Below are positions 24,584 to 33,890 of a stretch of 52,063 bases of DNA, one piece after another. Each line of letters starts with the position of its first letter. The first letter of the stretch is position 1. The position numbers and the translations under genes were made by a program. The stretch is from Chitinophaga pinensis (GTDB lineage: Bacteria; Bacteroidota; Bacteroidia; Flavobacteriales_D; Crocinitomicaceae), in contig CALPMC020000005.1 in assembly GCA_943324565.2 (NCBI GenBank), forward strand, positions 1 to 52,063, in the 5' to 3' direction. A model generated the notes under the pieces. The model did not search any database and was not told where the DNA came from. It saw only the letters and a list, made by a program, of their open reading frames with translations.

Positions 24584-25353
24584 TGGGAAAACGCACATTC
24601 GTCGATCAAATGGGGCGAAGTGTTGAAATTTCATTTCCGCCTAAAAGAATTGTATCCATAGTTCCTTCTCAAACGGAGCTACTACATTATTTAGAATTGG
24701 AAAATGATGTTGTTGGAATCACCAAATTTTGTATTTATCCCGATGTTTGGTTTCGCAATAAAAAGCGAATTGGAGGAACGAAGCAATTAAAATTAGATGA
24801 AATTCTTGCTTTGAAACCCGATTTAGTGATTGGTAACAAAGAGGAGAATACAAAAGAAGACATTGATTATTTGGCAAAACATGTTCCTGTTTGGATGAGT
24901 GATATCAATTCTTTTGACAAGGCAATTGAAATGATAAAAATGATTGGGGAATTGACAGATAAGCATGAAACTGCAGGTGATTTAATTACTTCAATAGTTT
25001 CTAATTTCGACCAATTAGGAAACATAGGAAAGGCTAATAGTGTACTTTATTTTATTTGGGATGAACCATCTTTTGTTGTTGGCAAATCAACTTTTATTGA
25101 TTCGATGTTGACGAAAATTGGTTTTATAAATGCTTGTAATAAAAAACGTTACCCCGACTTAGCCGATTTAGGAAAAGTAAAACCTGATTTTGTGTTTTTG
25201 AGTTCTGAACCTTTTCCATTTAAAGAAGAACATTTATCAAAATATCAAGAAATGTTTCCAACTTCAATAATTAAAATTGTAGATGGTGAGTTTTTTTCGT
25301 GGTACGGTTCCAGAATGGTTGACGCACCAGCATATTTTGAACATTTCGTTTGA
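24583..25353 (+). CDS. BtuF-like cobalamin/metal-binding protein without signal peptide
   Basis: The fold is that of class III periplasmic binding proteins (helical backbone metal receptors, BtuF/FecB type): PKRIVSIVPSQTELLHYL, then ALKPDLVIGNKEENT and VKPDFVFLSSEPFPF. Unlike true transport receptors it starts directly with MGKRTFVDQMG, with no signal peptide or lipobox, so it should stay in the cytoplasm. The ATG overlaps the stop of the cystathionine beta-synthase gene by one base, giving tight coupling. No ABC permease or ATPase gene is near. A role in handling a cofactor (cobalamin or heme-like) inside the cell is possible but unproven. Confidence 0.8.
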   Translation: MGKRTFVDQMGRSVEISFPPKRIVSIVPSQTELLHYLELENDVVGITKFCIYPDVWFRNKKRIGGTKQLKLDEILALKPDLVIGNKEENTKEDIDYLAKHVPVWMSDINSFDKAIEMIKMIGELTDKHETAGDLITSIVSNFDQLGNIGKANSVLYFIWDEPSFVVGKSTFIDSMLTKIGFINACNKKRYPDLADLGKVKPDFVFLSSEPFPFKEEHLSKYQEMFPTSIIKIVDGEFFSWYGSRMVDAPAYFEHFV

Positions 25354-25385
25354 TTTTCTTTCAAGAAATAATGATAGATAAATAG

Positions 25386-25910
25386 TTAACTATCAGTTTT
25401 TATCAATTCTTCATTAGAACTGTTTTGTGATTGATCTTTCAGTGAATTTAAAATTGCCAATCCACTTTTTGCAAGTCCATTTTCAGGATATTCTTCAAGA
25501 ACAAGGGAATAATACTCAATCGCATTTGTACCTTTTCCAATTTGACTATAACAAAACGCGATATTACACAATGCCATTTCTCGGTAACACATTTTGGAGG
25601 AACTTAACAAGGTCAAATAACGGTTATTATCTACCCAGCGGTATTTTGTAAAAAAATCGTAACTCTTTTTAAAAGAGACAATCGCTTTTTCAAACTCTTG
25701 CTGCTTGGTAAATTTCATGCCTTCTTGGTGACTTTTTGGAACAAAATAACGCAAAGCGATAGAACAAGTCCAATAAACAATCGCGCCAATTATTGGTGGA
25801 TTTGGAACTTTTAATTGAACAAATAGCATGATAATTATAAAAAGTATTATCAACTGAGGAATGATTGACATCCATGCAATTTGTTTCACAACCGGAACAT
25901 TTGAAGCCAT
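25386..25910 (-). CDS. membrane protein with TPR-like C-terminus, 174 aa
   Basis: Two hydrophobic segments (about residues 8-30 and 35-52) are followed by a helical region with tetratricopeptide spacing: EFEKAIVSFKKSYDFF, then REMALCNIAFCYSQIGKGTNAIEYYSLVLEEYPEN. The repeats would face the cytoplasm or periplasm and bind partners. No enzymatic motif is seen. It is a single gene, convergent with the BtuF-like gene (32 bases apart). Function unknown. Confidence 0.75.
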   Translation of the reverse strand: MASNVPVVKQIAWMSIIPQLIILFIIIMLFVQLKVPNPPIIGAIVYWTCSIALRYFVPKSHQEGMKFTKQQEFEKAIVSFKKSYDFFTKYRWVDNNRYLTLLSSSKMCYREMALCNIAFCYSQIGKGTNAIEYYSLVLEEYPENGLAKSGLAILNSLKDQSQNSSNEELIKTDS

Positions 25911-25980
25911 TAATGCGAATATTTAGTTTAATTTAAGTAAGTAAAATCAAGGAGATTTTAAATACTTTATTCCAAAACAG

Positions 25981-26007
25981 AAAAACAATAATTACCAAAT
26001 TGTTTTT
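25981..26007 (-). terminator. terminator of the secreted 134-aa protein gene
   Basis: AAAAACAAT (25981-25989) is a perfect inverted match of ATTGTTTTT (25999-26007), nine-base stem and nine-base loop, ending in T on the minus strand. It follows the minus-strand stop at 26030 by about 20 bases. Confidence 0.7.
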
Positions 26008-26029
26008 TGGGATCAAGAAAAGTGTGTAT

Positions 26030-26434
26030 TTATTTTACAACAACATTAGAAAATTTCAAATCAGAAAGTACATCTTTTAATTTTCCATTGTTGTCTTTTT
26101 TGAACACGTACAATCCCTTGTTTGCAGGGTCCTTTAATGAACCAACAATAGTTTCGTTTGGTTTTAAAACAAAAGAATAGGTGTATTCTGTATTTGAACA
26201 AGTTGCACATTTTCCATCGTAATAGGCATCAGTATGAAACAAAATACTTTTTTGCTCAGAAGTAGTGTTTTTAATCTCTAAAACTTCGTATTCATAACCA
26301 AATTTACGATTGGCTTTATCAGTAACAGTTTGAGGTTTAGTGGTTATTTCAACACCATCAAATTTATGATTAGTTTGTGCATTTAAACTCAGTGCGAAAA
26401 ATGTAAAGAAAGTTAGATAGATACTGCTTTTCAT
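26030..26434 (-). CDS. small secreted protein of unknown function, 134 aa
   Basis: A signal peptide (MKSSIYLTFFTFFALSLNA) is followed by a beta-rich domain. A Cys-x-x-Cys pair sits in GKCATCSNTEYTYSF, typical of a structural disulfide or metal knuckle. I do not recognise a family. I choose the ATG at 26432-26434 since the six residues of the longer frame do not fit a signal peptide. A terminator follows the stop. It stands alone between the TPR and MORN genes. Confidence 0.65.
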   Translation of the reverse strand: MKSSIYLTFFTFFALSLNAQTNHKFDGVEITTKPQTVTDKANRKFGYEYEVLEIKNTTSEQKSILFHTDAYYDGKCATCSNTEYTYSFVLKPNETIVGSLKDPANKGLYVFKKDNNGKLKDVLSDLKFSNVVVK

Positions 26435-26655
26435 GATTTTTATTTTTAACAAATATATGTTTTTTTAATTTTAAAAATGAATGCATTTAGTGTTAAGGCG
26501 AATTTAATTATAAATCGAAATAGATTGGTAAAAATTTGTATTTCATAGTTATTAAATTTTTACAAGAAAACATTCAAAAATTAAATCCTAAACGTAGATG
26601 AAATTCAGTTTTTTTTTAACACTATTAAGTGCAATAAAAGTACAAGGAGTTAAAA

Positions 26656-27909
26656 TTAATCTTTCTTCTTTTTCTTTTTTGAATCTACAACGCGACCATT
26701 CTTCCATTCTTTTGTATACGATTTTCCACTTGGGTAAATCATCGAACCTTTACCATTTGGTAGGTTGTCGTTCCAAGCTCCTTCATATCGCGTTTTGTTT
26801 TTGAAATAATGAGTTCCTTGTCCACTTCTTACACCTGATTTGTATGAACCAACGTATTTTTCACCATCTGTCCACGTGTAAATCCCTTGCCCATCTTGTA
26901 AATCATTTTTCCATTCTCCAACATATTTTTGACCATTGTGATAGGTGATAGTTCCCTGTCCAGATTTTTTATCTTCCTTAAATTCGCCAATATATTCATC
27001 GCCATTGGTATATTTTAGGACGCCATTTCCATGTTGCATTCCGTTTTTCCATTCACCTTCGTATTTGACACCCGATGCGTAAAAAAGCGTTCCATCTCCT
27101 TCTTGAAATCCATTTTTAAATTCTCCTTCAAAACGATTTCCATTTTTCCATTTCTGCGTTCCTTTTCCATGTTTAAGGTCATATTCCCAAAGTCCAACGT
27201 AAACTGTTCCGTCAAAAGTAGTGAGTGTTCCTAAACCACTTCTTTTACCCTCCAGCCATTTCCCAGTGTAAGTATCGCCATTGATATACGTTTTTACACC
27301 TTCGCCATTTTGTTTTCCAGCTCGCCAATCTCCCACATATTTTGAACCATCTTTCGATGTGTAAACTCCTTGGCCTTGCTCAAAATCATTCTCAAAATTC
27401 CCTTTAAAATCATCGCCGTTAGAATAGGTAATTGTTCCATTTCCCCAACGTTTATCTTCTTTAAAAGTTCCTAAGAAAATACTATCATCCTTATAATGAA
27501 TTGAACCTTCTCCCACCTTTTTGCCATCAGCCCAATTTACAGTGTAAACATCTTCTTTTTCTGAAGTATAAACTCCTTTTCCATGTGCTTGATTGTTTGA
27601 AAATTCACCATCGTACTTTGAACCATTTCTATAAGTTAAATTTCCGTCACCTGATTTCTTTCCATCCTTAAAATAGCCTGAGTAATCGCCACCATTGATT
27701 GATTTAAAAGTTCCATAACCTTCTGGAATTGCAGTAGAATCGTAACCTGGAGTTGTTGGAAGTTTGGTAAAGGTACCAATGTATCGATCGCCGTTTTCCC
27801 AGGTCAAAATTGGTTTATTGAGCAAGGTGTCAAATACTATTTTCCCAGGAGATTGAGCAAGAACTACTTGACTCAATGAAATAATTAGGAGAATTAAAAT
27901 TTGCTTCAT
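26656..27909 (-). CDS. secreted MORN-repeat protein, 417 aa
   Basis: After a signal peptide (MKQILILLIISLSQVVLAQ) the protein is made almost entirely of about fifteen 23-residue MORN repeats, e.g. KYVGEWKNDLQDGQGIYTW and EYIGEFKEDKKSGQGTITY. MORN repeats form an elongated beta-strand array used for binding proteins or lipids. The mature protein ends in a lysine-rich tail (KKKKKKD). The signal peptide means it is exported to the periplasm or outside; I see no type IX domain and no enzyme domain. Long internal repeats at DNA level could allow recombination. Confidence 0.9.
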   Translation of the reverse strand: MKQILILLIISLSQVVLAQSPGKIVFDTLLNKPILTWENGDRYIGTFTKLPTTPGYDSTAIPEGYGTFKSINGGDYSGYFKDGKKSGDGNLTYRNGSKYDGEFSNNQAHGKGVYTSEKEDVYTVNWADGKKVGEGSIHYKDDSIFLGTFKEDKRWGNGTITYSNGDDFKGNFENDFEQGQGVYTSKDGSKYVGDWRAGKQNGEGVKTYINGDTYTGKWLEGKRSGLGTLTTFDGTVYVGLWEYDLKHGKGTQKWKNGNRFEGEFKNGFQEGDGTLFYASGVKYEGEWKNGMQHGNGVLKYTNGDEYIGEFKEDKKSGQGTITYHNGQKYVGEWKNDLQDGQGIYTWTDGEKYVGSYKSGVRSGQGTHYFKNKTRYEGAWNDNLPNGKGSMIYPSGKSYTKEWKNGRVVDSKKKKKKD

Positions 27910-28262
27910 TTTATAAATATAGAAATAAATCTAAATTGTAAAAACAAGTTTTCTCACAAATAGATTTTTAAAAAAAAAGCTAATACAATCTTAAGTACAG
28001 TAATTCTGTTTTAAGTTTTACTTTTCATTGACATTATGTTTACTCAATCCTTTTCGAACTAAAAAATCAAAAATATACTAAGTTGCAATTTTACAATTGT
28101 TCTCCAATCATAAATGTTTACAAAATAGTATTTTACGTCCGTCAGGGTAATAAAAAGGCAATTAATCTAAGGCGAATGATTTTTTTTTAAACTTGTTGCT
28201 GCTTACGAAGTGATCTTATTTTCATTAACTCAGCACATGAAGTGTCTTGAAAACAAGTTAAA
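27910..28262. other. non-coding gap between the MORN gene and the cyclase/HD gene
   Basis: AT-rich, with no open reading frame of note and no RNA gene I can recognise. Only the hairpin at its right end (28263-28301) stands out. Confidence 0.4.
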
Positions 28263-28301
28263 AAAAACTAACTGAAAACCGATAATTTCAGCTTAGTTTT
28301 T
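28263..28301 (-). terminator. strong hairpin after the cyclase/HD gene
   Basis: AAAAACTAA (28263-28271) pairs with TTAGTTTTT (28293-28301), and CTGAAA (28272-28277) with TTTCAG (28286-28291), leaving one bulged C and an eight-base loop. It lies 85 bases past the minus-strand stop at 28387 and has A/T runs on both sides, so it could act in both directions. Confidence 0.65.
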
Positions 28302-28386
28302 AATTGTTACAAAAAGCCAATAATTACTATCTTTAATTAGCTTGAGGTAATTCTAAGAGAATTCTATCTAATTTTGAGTATAGAAC

Positions 28387-31300
28387 TTAATCTACGTATT
28401 TATCTCTTTCTAATCGCTTTAAAACAATAGTTAAATTTTCTTCTTTTTTCTGTTGACGTGTTTCTTTTGCTGTTTTTGTAAAGAATTGATGCTGATTTAA
28501 AAATTTCACTTGAAGATTATCCCAAGCTTTATCACTATCAATTTTATTCATTTCTCGAAGTTCTTTGCGCAATCTATCAGCAATTTCTTCAAAATCTTCT
28601 CTTCCTAAATAATCTAAATCGGCATCACAAATAATCTCTTGCAATTTATTAATTGGTCGATGTGGAATTTCCGTTACATGAATTAATTCCACAATGGTTT
28701 TTATATGTTGTTCTGTGTAACCATATTTCGGTAAAATCTCTGTTGCCATGCGCGCACCTATTGGTTCATTGTGTTCATAACGTTCAATAAAACCTGCATC
28801 GTGAAGAATGGCAGCCGTCTTTAATAAAAATAAACCTTCGTCAGTTACACCCTCCAAAAGTGCGATACGTTCAACAGCTTTCACAACATCTTTTGTATGA
28901 TTTATTGAGTGGTAATAAAGTTTATCTGAAAGATTTTTTTCAAGAATATTTAACACATGTCTTTCTGTTTTATAATATTTAATGGAGCTAAAATGATATA
29001 AGCTAACGATTTCTCCAAAACGCGAATTTGGAATTAGACCTTCACCGTTTACAGAAAGTTCTGGTTTGATACGATGTACGCAATACATATCAACTTGTGT
29101 ATTGGTTTTCGTAGTTACTTTTCCGATATATTCGCCTTCAAAATAAGGTTCTACGTAATGAAAAGTGCTACCACTAATTGCTACATTTCCAGCTTTTCCA
29201 AGCATTTCCATTTGTTGTGCTAAATTCACTGTTGAACCCCAAATATCATAAGCTAAACGAAGATTACCAACAATACCAGCAGTTACGGGTCCTGTATTTA
29301 TTCCCAAACGAATTTCCCAATATTCTTTGTGGTTTGCTATCGCTTCAAATTTTAATTTCGACATATAATCTTGGATCTGAATAGCAGCAATACAAGCATC
29401 AATAGGATTAGTTGAATTTTCAGTTGGAACACCACCTGCGCACATGTAAGCATCACCAATCGTTTTGATTTTTTCTAAATTATTTGACTCGATTATTTCA
29501 TCAAATTTTTGAAAAAGAACATCCAATTTGTTAACTAATCGATTTGGTGTTGTCCGTTCAGAAATTTTACTAAAACCAACCACATCGGTAAATAAAACTG
29601 AAACCGTTTTAAAAGACTGGGCTCTTACTTTTCCTCGTTGTTTTAATTCGCGAACTGCTTCGGCAGGTAAAGTGTTGTTTAACCATTTTTCAGTTTTATC
29701 TTTTTCTATTTGTAATAAATTTTGCTGGTCAACAAGCTTGTTTCGTTTTTCTTCAATGAGTTTGTTTTGTTCTTCAATTTGTGATTTTTGAAGGCGAATT
29801 TCACGTGTTCGTTCAGTAATTTTTATTTCCAATCGTACTTGCTCTCTTCTAGAAAGCTCGATTCTCCACTTTATATATAGAAAAATCACAAATCCTAAAA
29901 CTACTAGTATTAAAGCCCAAAACCAAATGCGAGCCCAAAATGGAGCATTGATTTTTAAATATAAAACAGTTGGTGATTTACTCCATTTTCCATCGCCAAG
30001 TCTCGCGTAAATTTTTAGAGTGTAATCTCCTGGAGATAGCGCATTGAATGTTAATTCATTTGTTGAACCTAAAAGTTGTTCACCTAAATCCGAGCCGACA
30101 AGCTGATATTTATAATTGATTAAAAGTGGATTACTAAGGTCGTTCGCGTGAAAACGTATAGTGAAGCTTCTGTGTTTGTAATCTAGTTCTAAGTATTTCG
30201 TTTTGGAAATAACTTTTGTGAGTGGAGAATCTTTGTCACTAGGAACAAGCCATTCATTTGAAATTTTGAATTTAGTAATCCAAACTTTTAGATTATCAGA
30301 TTCTTGCGTGAGTTTAGATGGAAAAAAGTGATTAAACCCTTCTATTCCACCAAAGTACATTTCTCCATTTTTGGTTTTAAAAACTGCATTTGAATTAAAC
30401 TCATCGCTAACTAAACCATTTTTTTCAGTGTAAATATGAATTTTACTGTTCGTTAAGTTGTAGGAACCAATGCCACGATTGGTGCTGAACCACAATCTAC
30501 CTTGATCATCTTTTAGCAAACCATAAATCACATTGTTTGGAAGACCATCTTTTTTTGTTAAAACACGGATGGAGTTGTTATTCAAGTTTGCGAAAATCAA
30601 GCCAGAACCGAAAGTCCCGAGCCATAATTTATTCGGTCCAACTGAACAAATACTTGACACATAGTCTTTTGAAGTTTGAATTAACTTTTTACTAAACGGA
30701 TGTTGGATTATTTTTTTATCGCCATTTTTAATACTTAAATAATTGATTCCACCTCCACTTGTAGCAAACCAATATTTTCCATACGGGTCTTTATAAATGA
30801 GTCTACAAACACCAAGTGATATTGAATTTTGCTTATCTTTTGGATTATGCTCAAATACTTCTGATTTTTTTGTGTCGTAGTTATATAGCACAACACCTCC
30901 ATTTGTTGCTAGAAAATAAGCATGCTTTCCAAAAGGAACAATTGAATATACTCGATCGTGTTTTTGGGCTTGAGTCTTGGCAACAAAGTCAATTTTTTTA
31001 TAGAAATAGTCAGATTTTGAGTGGATATTTAACTCATATAAGCCATCAAGTGATCCAATTAAAATTTTTTCTTTTGAAATTGCATAAATACTAAGAACAA
31101 CCTCTTTTCCTGTTTCGCTATTTGTTGAATTTCCAATAATTCGATTAAACTGATCAAAGTTTCCAACTTGTTTATTCCATTTGGAAACACCAACATCAGT
31201 TCCAATAAATATGTCCAATGAATTTTTGACACTTGCAAAACTCCAAACATTCGGAGAGGGGAGACCTTTGCTCAAATTCCCACTTGGACCAATGCTTAAA

Positions 31301-32286
31301 AATCCAGTTCTATAAGGATCGAAACAAGAAATCCCACGTTCACTTCCAACCCATATTTTCCCAGTGTTATCTTTGAATAAGTACGTTAAATTATTAGAAA
31401 CAAGTGAATTTTTTTGAAAAATATCAGCTGTACTGGTGTACTTTTTATTGCTTTTATCAATAGTAACTAACCCTTCTGAAGCAGTTGCAATAAATAATTT
31501 ATCTTTTGTAGTTACTATATCAGTAGCAACAATTGAATTGAGATTTTCGTTTTGTTTAAAAAGTGGTTTTGCAATTTTTAGTTCATGGTTAAGAACAAAT
31601 ACTCCATTATTTGTTCCGATATAAATTGAATTTGCTTTTACTTCAATTTTAAGGATAGAAATACTTTTCTTAAACTGATTTTCAAATTTGACTGCGTCTA
31701 TTTCTCCAGTTTTCAAATGGTAAACAAACAAACCTTTATCCTCCGTTTGAATTAACAATTTGTAATTATCAACATAAGAGACAAGATGTACTTTCTTTGT
31801 TGGAAGATTTGGTAAAGGTTTAGAAAAGGTTTTTGTTTTGCTATTAAATTGAACAACTCCATAACCAGATATTCCAAGCCAAAGATTATCATTTCTATCT
31901 CTTGTAATACTTTCGATTTGTAATAAAACCGAGTTCTTAACTTGAAAGGTGGTGAATTTTTCTTTATTTGGTTCAAAAAGTAATAATCCGCTTGCTGTTC
32001 CAAACCATAGATTACCATTTTTAGTTTTCGCAGAACATTTTATAAAACTATTCGCAATTCCGGGTGTCTCGTCTGAACTGTAAATTTCAAAATTTTTGCC
32101 ATCAAATCGATTGAGACCATCTTGTGTTCCAATCCAGAGCGCAGCAGTGTTATCTTGAAGGATACATGTAACATAGCTTTGTGATAATCCATTACTAATT
32201 GTGAAGTTACTAAAACGAAAATCTCCTTGCCCAATTGAAAAGAAAACAAGGAGAAATAACGAAAAGCAAAGAGATAATTGCTTCAA
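28387..32286 (-). CDS. beta-propeller sensor with class III cyclase and HD domains
   Basis: Order of parts: signal peptide (1-20); two-component regulator-type propeller repeats (about 25-680; e.g. WIGTQDGLNRFDG, LWLGISGYGVVQF, LWFSTNRGIGSYNL); a Y_Y_Y domain (about 690-770); one membrane helix (about 780-800); a coiled coil (800-870); a class III nucleotide cyclase domain (about 890-1065); and an HD phosphohydrolase domain (about 1120-1290). The cyclase has FTDVVGF and KTIGDAYM (metal aspartates, adenine-type Lys) and YDIWGSTVN, but Gln1025 stands where the transition-state Arg is expected (VNLAQQME). The HD part has HTKDVV, ILHDAGF and CDADLDYLG. The start is TTG at 32286, 6 bases after the ferritin stop, so the two genes are probably co-transcribed. 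Confidence 0.88.
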   Translation of the reverse strand: MKQLSLCFSLFLLVFFSIGQGDFRFSNFTISNGLSQSYVTCILQDNTAALWIGTQDGLNRFDGKNFEIYSSDETPGIANSFIKCSAKTKNGNLWFGTASGLLLFEPNKEKFTTFQVKNSVLLQIESITRDRNDNLWLGISGYGVVQFNSKTKTFSKPLPNLPTKKVHLVSYVDNYKLLIQTEDKGLFVYHLKTGEIDAVKFENQFKKSISILKIEVKANSIYIGTNNGVFVLNHELKIAKPLFKQNENLNSIVATDIVTTKDKLFIATASEGLVTIDKSNKKYTSTADIFQKNSLVSNNLTYLFKDNTGKIWVGSERGISCFDPYRTGFLSIGPSGNLSKGLPSPNVWSFASVKNSLDIFIGTDVGVSKWNKQVGNFDQFNRIIGNSTNSETGKEVVLSIYAISKEKILIGSLDGLYELNIHSKSDYFYKKIDFVAKTQAQKHDRVYSIVPFGKHAYFLATNGGVVLYNYDTKKSEVFEHNPKDKQNSISLGVCRLIYKDPYGKYWFATSGGGINYLSIKNGDKKIIQHPFSKKLIQTSKDYVSSICSVGPNKLWLGTFGSGLIFANLNNNSIRVLTKKDGLPNNVIYGLLKDDQGRLWFSTNRGIGSYNLTNSKIHIYTEKNGLVSDEFNSNAVFKTKNGEMYFGGIEGFNHFFPSKLTQESDNLKVWITKFKISNEWLVPSDKDSPLTKVISKTKYLELDYKHRSFTIRFHANDLSNPLLINYKYQLVGSDLGEQLLGSTNELTFNALSPGDYTLKIYARLGDGKWSKSPTVLYLKINAPFWARIWFWALILVVLGFVIFLYIKWRIELSRREQVRLEIKITERTREIRLQKSQIEEQNKLIEEKRNKLVDQQNLLQIEKDKTEKWLNNTLPAEAVRELKQRGKVRAQSFKTVSVLFTDVVGFSKISERTTPNRLVNKLDVLFQKFDEIIESNNLEKIKTIGDAYMCAGGVPTENSTNPIDACIAAIQIQDYMSKLKFEAIANHKEYWEIRLGINTGPVTAGIVGNLRLAYDIWGSTVNLAQQMEMLGKAGNVAISGSTFHYVEPYFEGEYIGKVTTKTNTQVDMYCVHRIKPELSVNGEGLIPNSRFGEIVSLYHFSSIKYYKTERHVLNILEKNLSDKLYYHSINHTKDVVKAVERIALLEGVTDEGLFLLKTAAILHDAGFIERYEHNEPIGARMATEILPKYGYTEQHIKTIVELIHVTEIPHRPINKLQEIICDADLDYLGREDFEEIADRLRKELREMNKIDSDKAWDNLQVKFLNQHQFFTKTAKETRQQKKEENLTIVLKRLERDKYVD

Positions 32287-32292
32287 AACGTA

Positions 32293-32814
32293 CTATTTTT
32301 TTGAGTCAGCTGTAGCAGTTGGAGCAGCTAAAACAGAAGCTTCTAAATCTCGGTCAAACATGTACATTCCACCGTTATCGTCACCAATTAATTTTAATTT
32401 ATCCAAGATTGTTCGTGCCAAAGCTTCTTCTTCTAGTTGTTCAGAAACGTACCATTGAACAAAATTGTGTGTTGTATAATCCTTTTCTTGAAGGCAAATA
32501 TCAACTAAATTATTGATTGATTCTGTCACACTAATTTCATGTTTTAATAATAATTCAAAAACACTTTTAAGATTATCAAATTCTGTTGGTGGTTGGCTAA
32601 TCGAAGGAATGATTGCTTTTCCTCCACGTTCATTTACAAATTTTACCAATTTCAACATATGAAAACGTTCTTCATCAGAATGCGTGTACATAAATTTTGA
32701 TGTTCCATTCAACCCATTATTTTCTGCCCATGATGCCATTGCAAGGTAGTATTGGGAAGAAGATGCTTCTTTAAGGATTTGGTCGTTTAATGCTTCTTCA
32801 ACACGTGCGTTCAT
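32293..32814 (-). CDS. ftnA: ferritin
   Basis: It stores iron by oxidising Fe(II) inside a 24-subunit shell. The four-helix bundle has the ferroxidase residues in SSQYYLAMASWAE and in SDEERFHMLKLVKFV, and the partner helix YVSEQLEEEALA. The length (173 aa) is normal for non-heme bacterial ferritins of the FtnA type. The last residues (TATADSKK) are a flexible tail. The gene comes first in a two-gene unit with the cyclase/HD sensor, 6 bases downstream. A TAACTTTG box lies just upstream at 32830-32837. Confidence 0.95.
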   Translation of the reverse strand: MNARVEEALNDQILKEASSSQYYLAMASWAENNGLNGTSKFMYTHSDEERFHMLKLVKFVNERGGKAIIPSISQPPTEFDNLKSVFELLLKHEISVTESINNLVDICLQEKDYTTHNFVQWYVSEQLEEEALARTILDKLKLIGDDNGGMYMFDRDLEASVLAAPTATADSKK

Positions 32815-32829
32815 AATTTCTAGTTTTTA

Positions 32830-32837
32830 CAAAGTTA
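32830..32837 (-). promoter_or_regulatory. candidate -7 box of the ferritin operon (TAACTTTG)
   Basis: On the minus strand it matches TAnnTTTG exactly, 15 bases before the ferritin ATG. No clear TTTG is at the -33 position, so activity may depend on a regulator. Confidence 0.4.
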
Positions 32838-33005
32838 CAAATGTACGAGTTAATTTGTTCTTTTTAAATGGATAAAAAGGGATTAAACAAAGTCCTTTTG
32901 CTCAATTTATAATGTTTACAAATTAGTAAGTTAAGCGATAATTGTTTTTTTTTGATTTCACTTGTTCGTTAATGCCATAATTTACTTGCCTAATATTAAA
33001 AAAAA

Positions 33006-33767
33006 TCACCTCACAAAAACCCATTCCTTCTCAGTAGATTGATTCGTATCAAAAGAATAACCATCAATATTGTAAAGTTTTAGTTCTTCGATGTTAGCAA
33101 TTCCGTTTTGAATTAAATATCTTGCCATTGCTCCTCTAGCGTGTTTAGCATACATCATCACAATTGAGAATTTTCCATTTTTGAACTCTTTGAACACAGG
33201 AGTTATTATTCTGTTTTTAATTTGTTGAACATCAATAGCTTTAAAGTATTCGTTTGAAGCAAGATTAATAATTATTTCTTCTTTCTCTAATTCTTTTTTT
33301 AGTGTTTTAGCTAACCTATCTTTCCAAAATTCATATAGGTTTTTTTGATCTTTAATAGGAGAAAAGCGAGTTCCCATTTCAAGACGATAGGGATAAATAA
33401 GGTCGTTTGGTTTAAGAATACCATACATTCCAGAGAGGATACGTAAATTTTTAGAGGCAATTTCAAGTTCTTCAGAATTTAAACTAGCCAAATCTAAACC
33501 ACGATAAACTTCTCCTGAAAATGCAAAGCCAGCCGATATCAATTCATCACTTTCAGAATCTGATTTTTTCCAATTTTTATATCTTTTCCAATTTAATTGA
33601 GCTAAATCTTCAGAAATAGACATCAATTCTTTTAAATCAGCGACTTTTAATTTACCTAAGTTTTTAACAATTTTTTGCGCTTCATTTTGAAAAACAGGAA
33701 TCGTTGAATCGATAGGTTTTATTGCGTTTTCGTTAATGCTTTTTGCAGGTGAAATTAAAATTTTCAT
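33006..33767 (-). CDS. yaaA: peroxide stress protein YaaA (UPF0246)
   Basis: The N-terminus MKILISPAKSIN is the family signature, and KHARGAMARYLI near residue 207 is the conserved C-terminal block. In E. coli YaaA is in the OxyR regulon and lowers intracellular unincorporated iron during peroxide stress; more recent work shows DNA binding by the fold. The length (253 aa) is normal. It stands alone on the minus strand, 190 bases beyond the ferritin start and divergent from the large secreted protein at 33891. Confidence 0.93.
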   Translation of the reverse strand: MKILISPAKSINENAIKPIDSTIPVFQNEAQKIVKNLGKLKVADLKELMSISEDLAQLNWKRYKNWKKSDSESDELISAGFAFSGEVYRGLDLASLNSEELEIASKNLRILSGMYGILKPNDLIYPYRLEMGTRFSPIKDQKNLYEFWKDRLAKTLKKELEKEEIIINLASNEYFKAIDVQQIKNRIITPVFKEFKNGKFSIVMMYAKHARGAMARYLIQNGIANIEELKLYNIDGYSFDTNQSTEKEWVFVR

Positions 33768-33890
33768 TTTCCAAAATTAGTTTAGGATATATAAATGTGA
33801 ACAAGTAAAAGTAAAATATGTTATCAAAATCAATCAATAAATAATTTCAAATACCTAAATTTATTCTCAAAACTATTAAATACTCAAATT

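Noticed and set aside
26598..26804. 68-codon plus-strand frame at the MORN 3' end
   Set aside because: Antisense to MORN repeats and the A-rich tail; no coding features.
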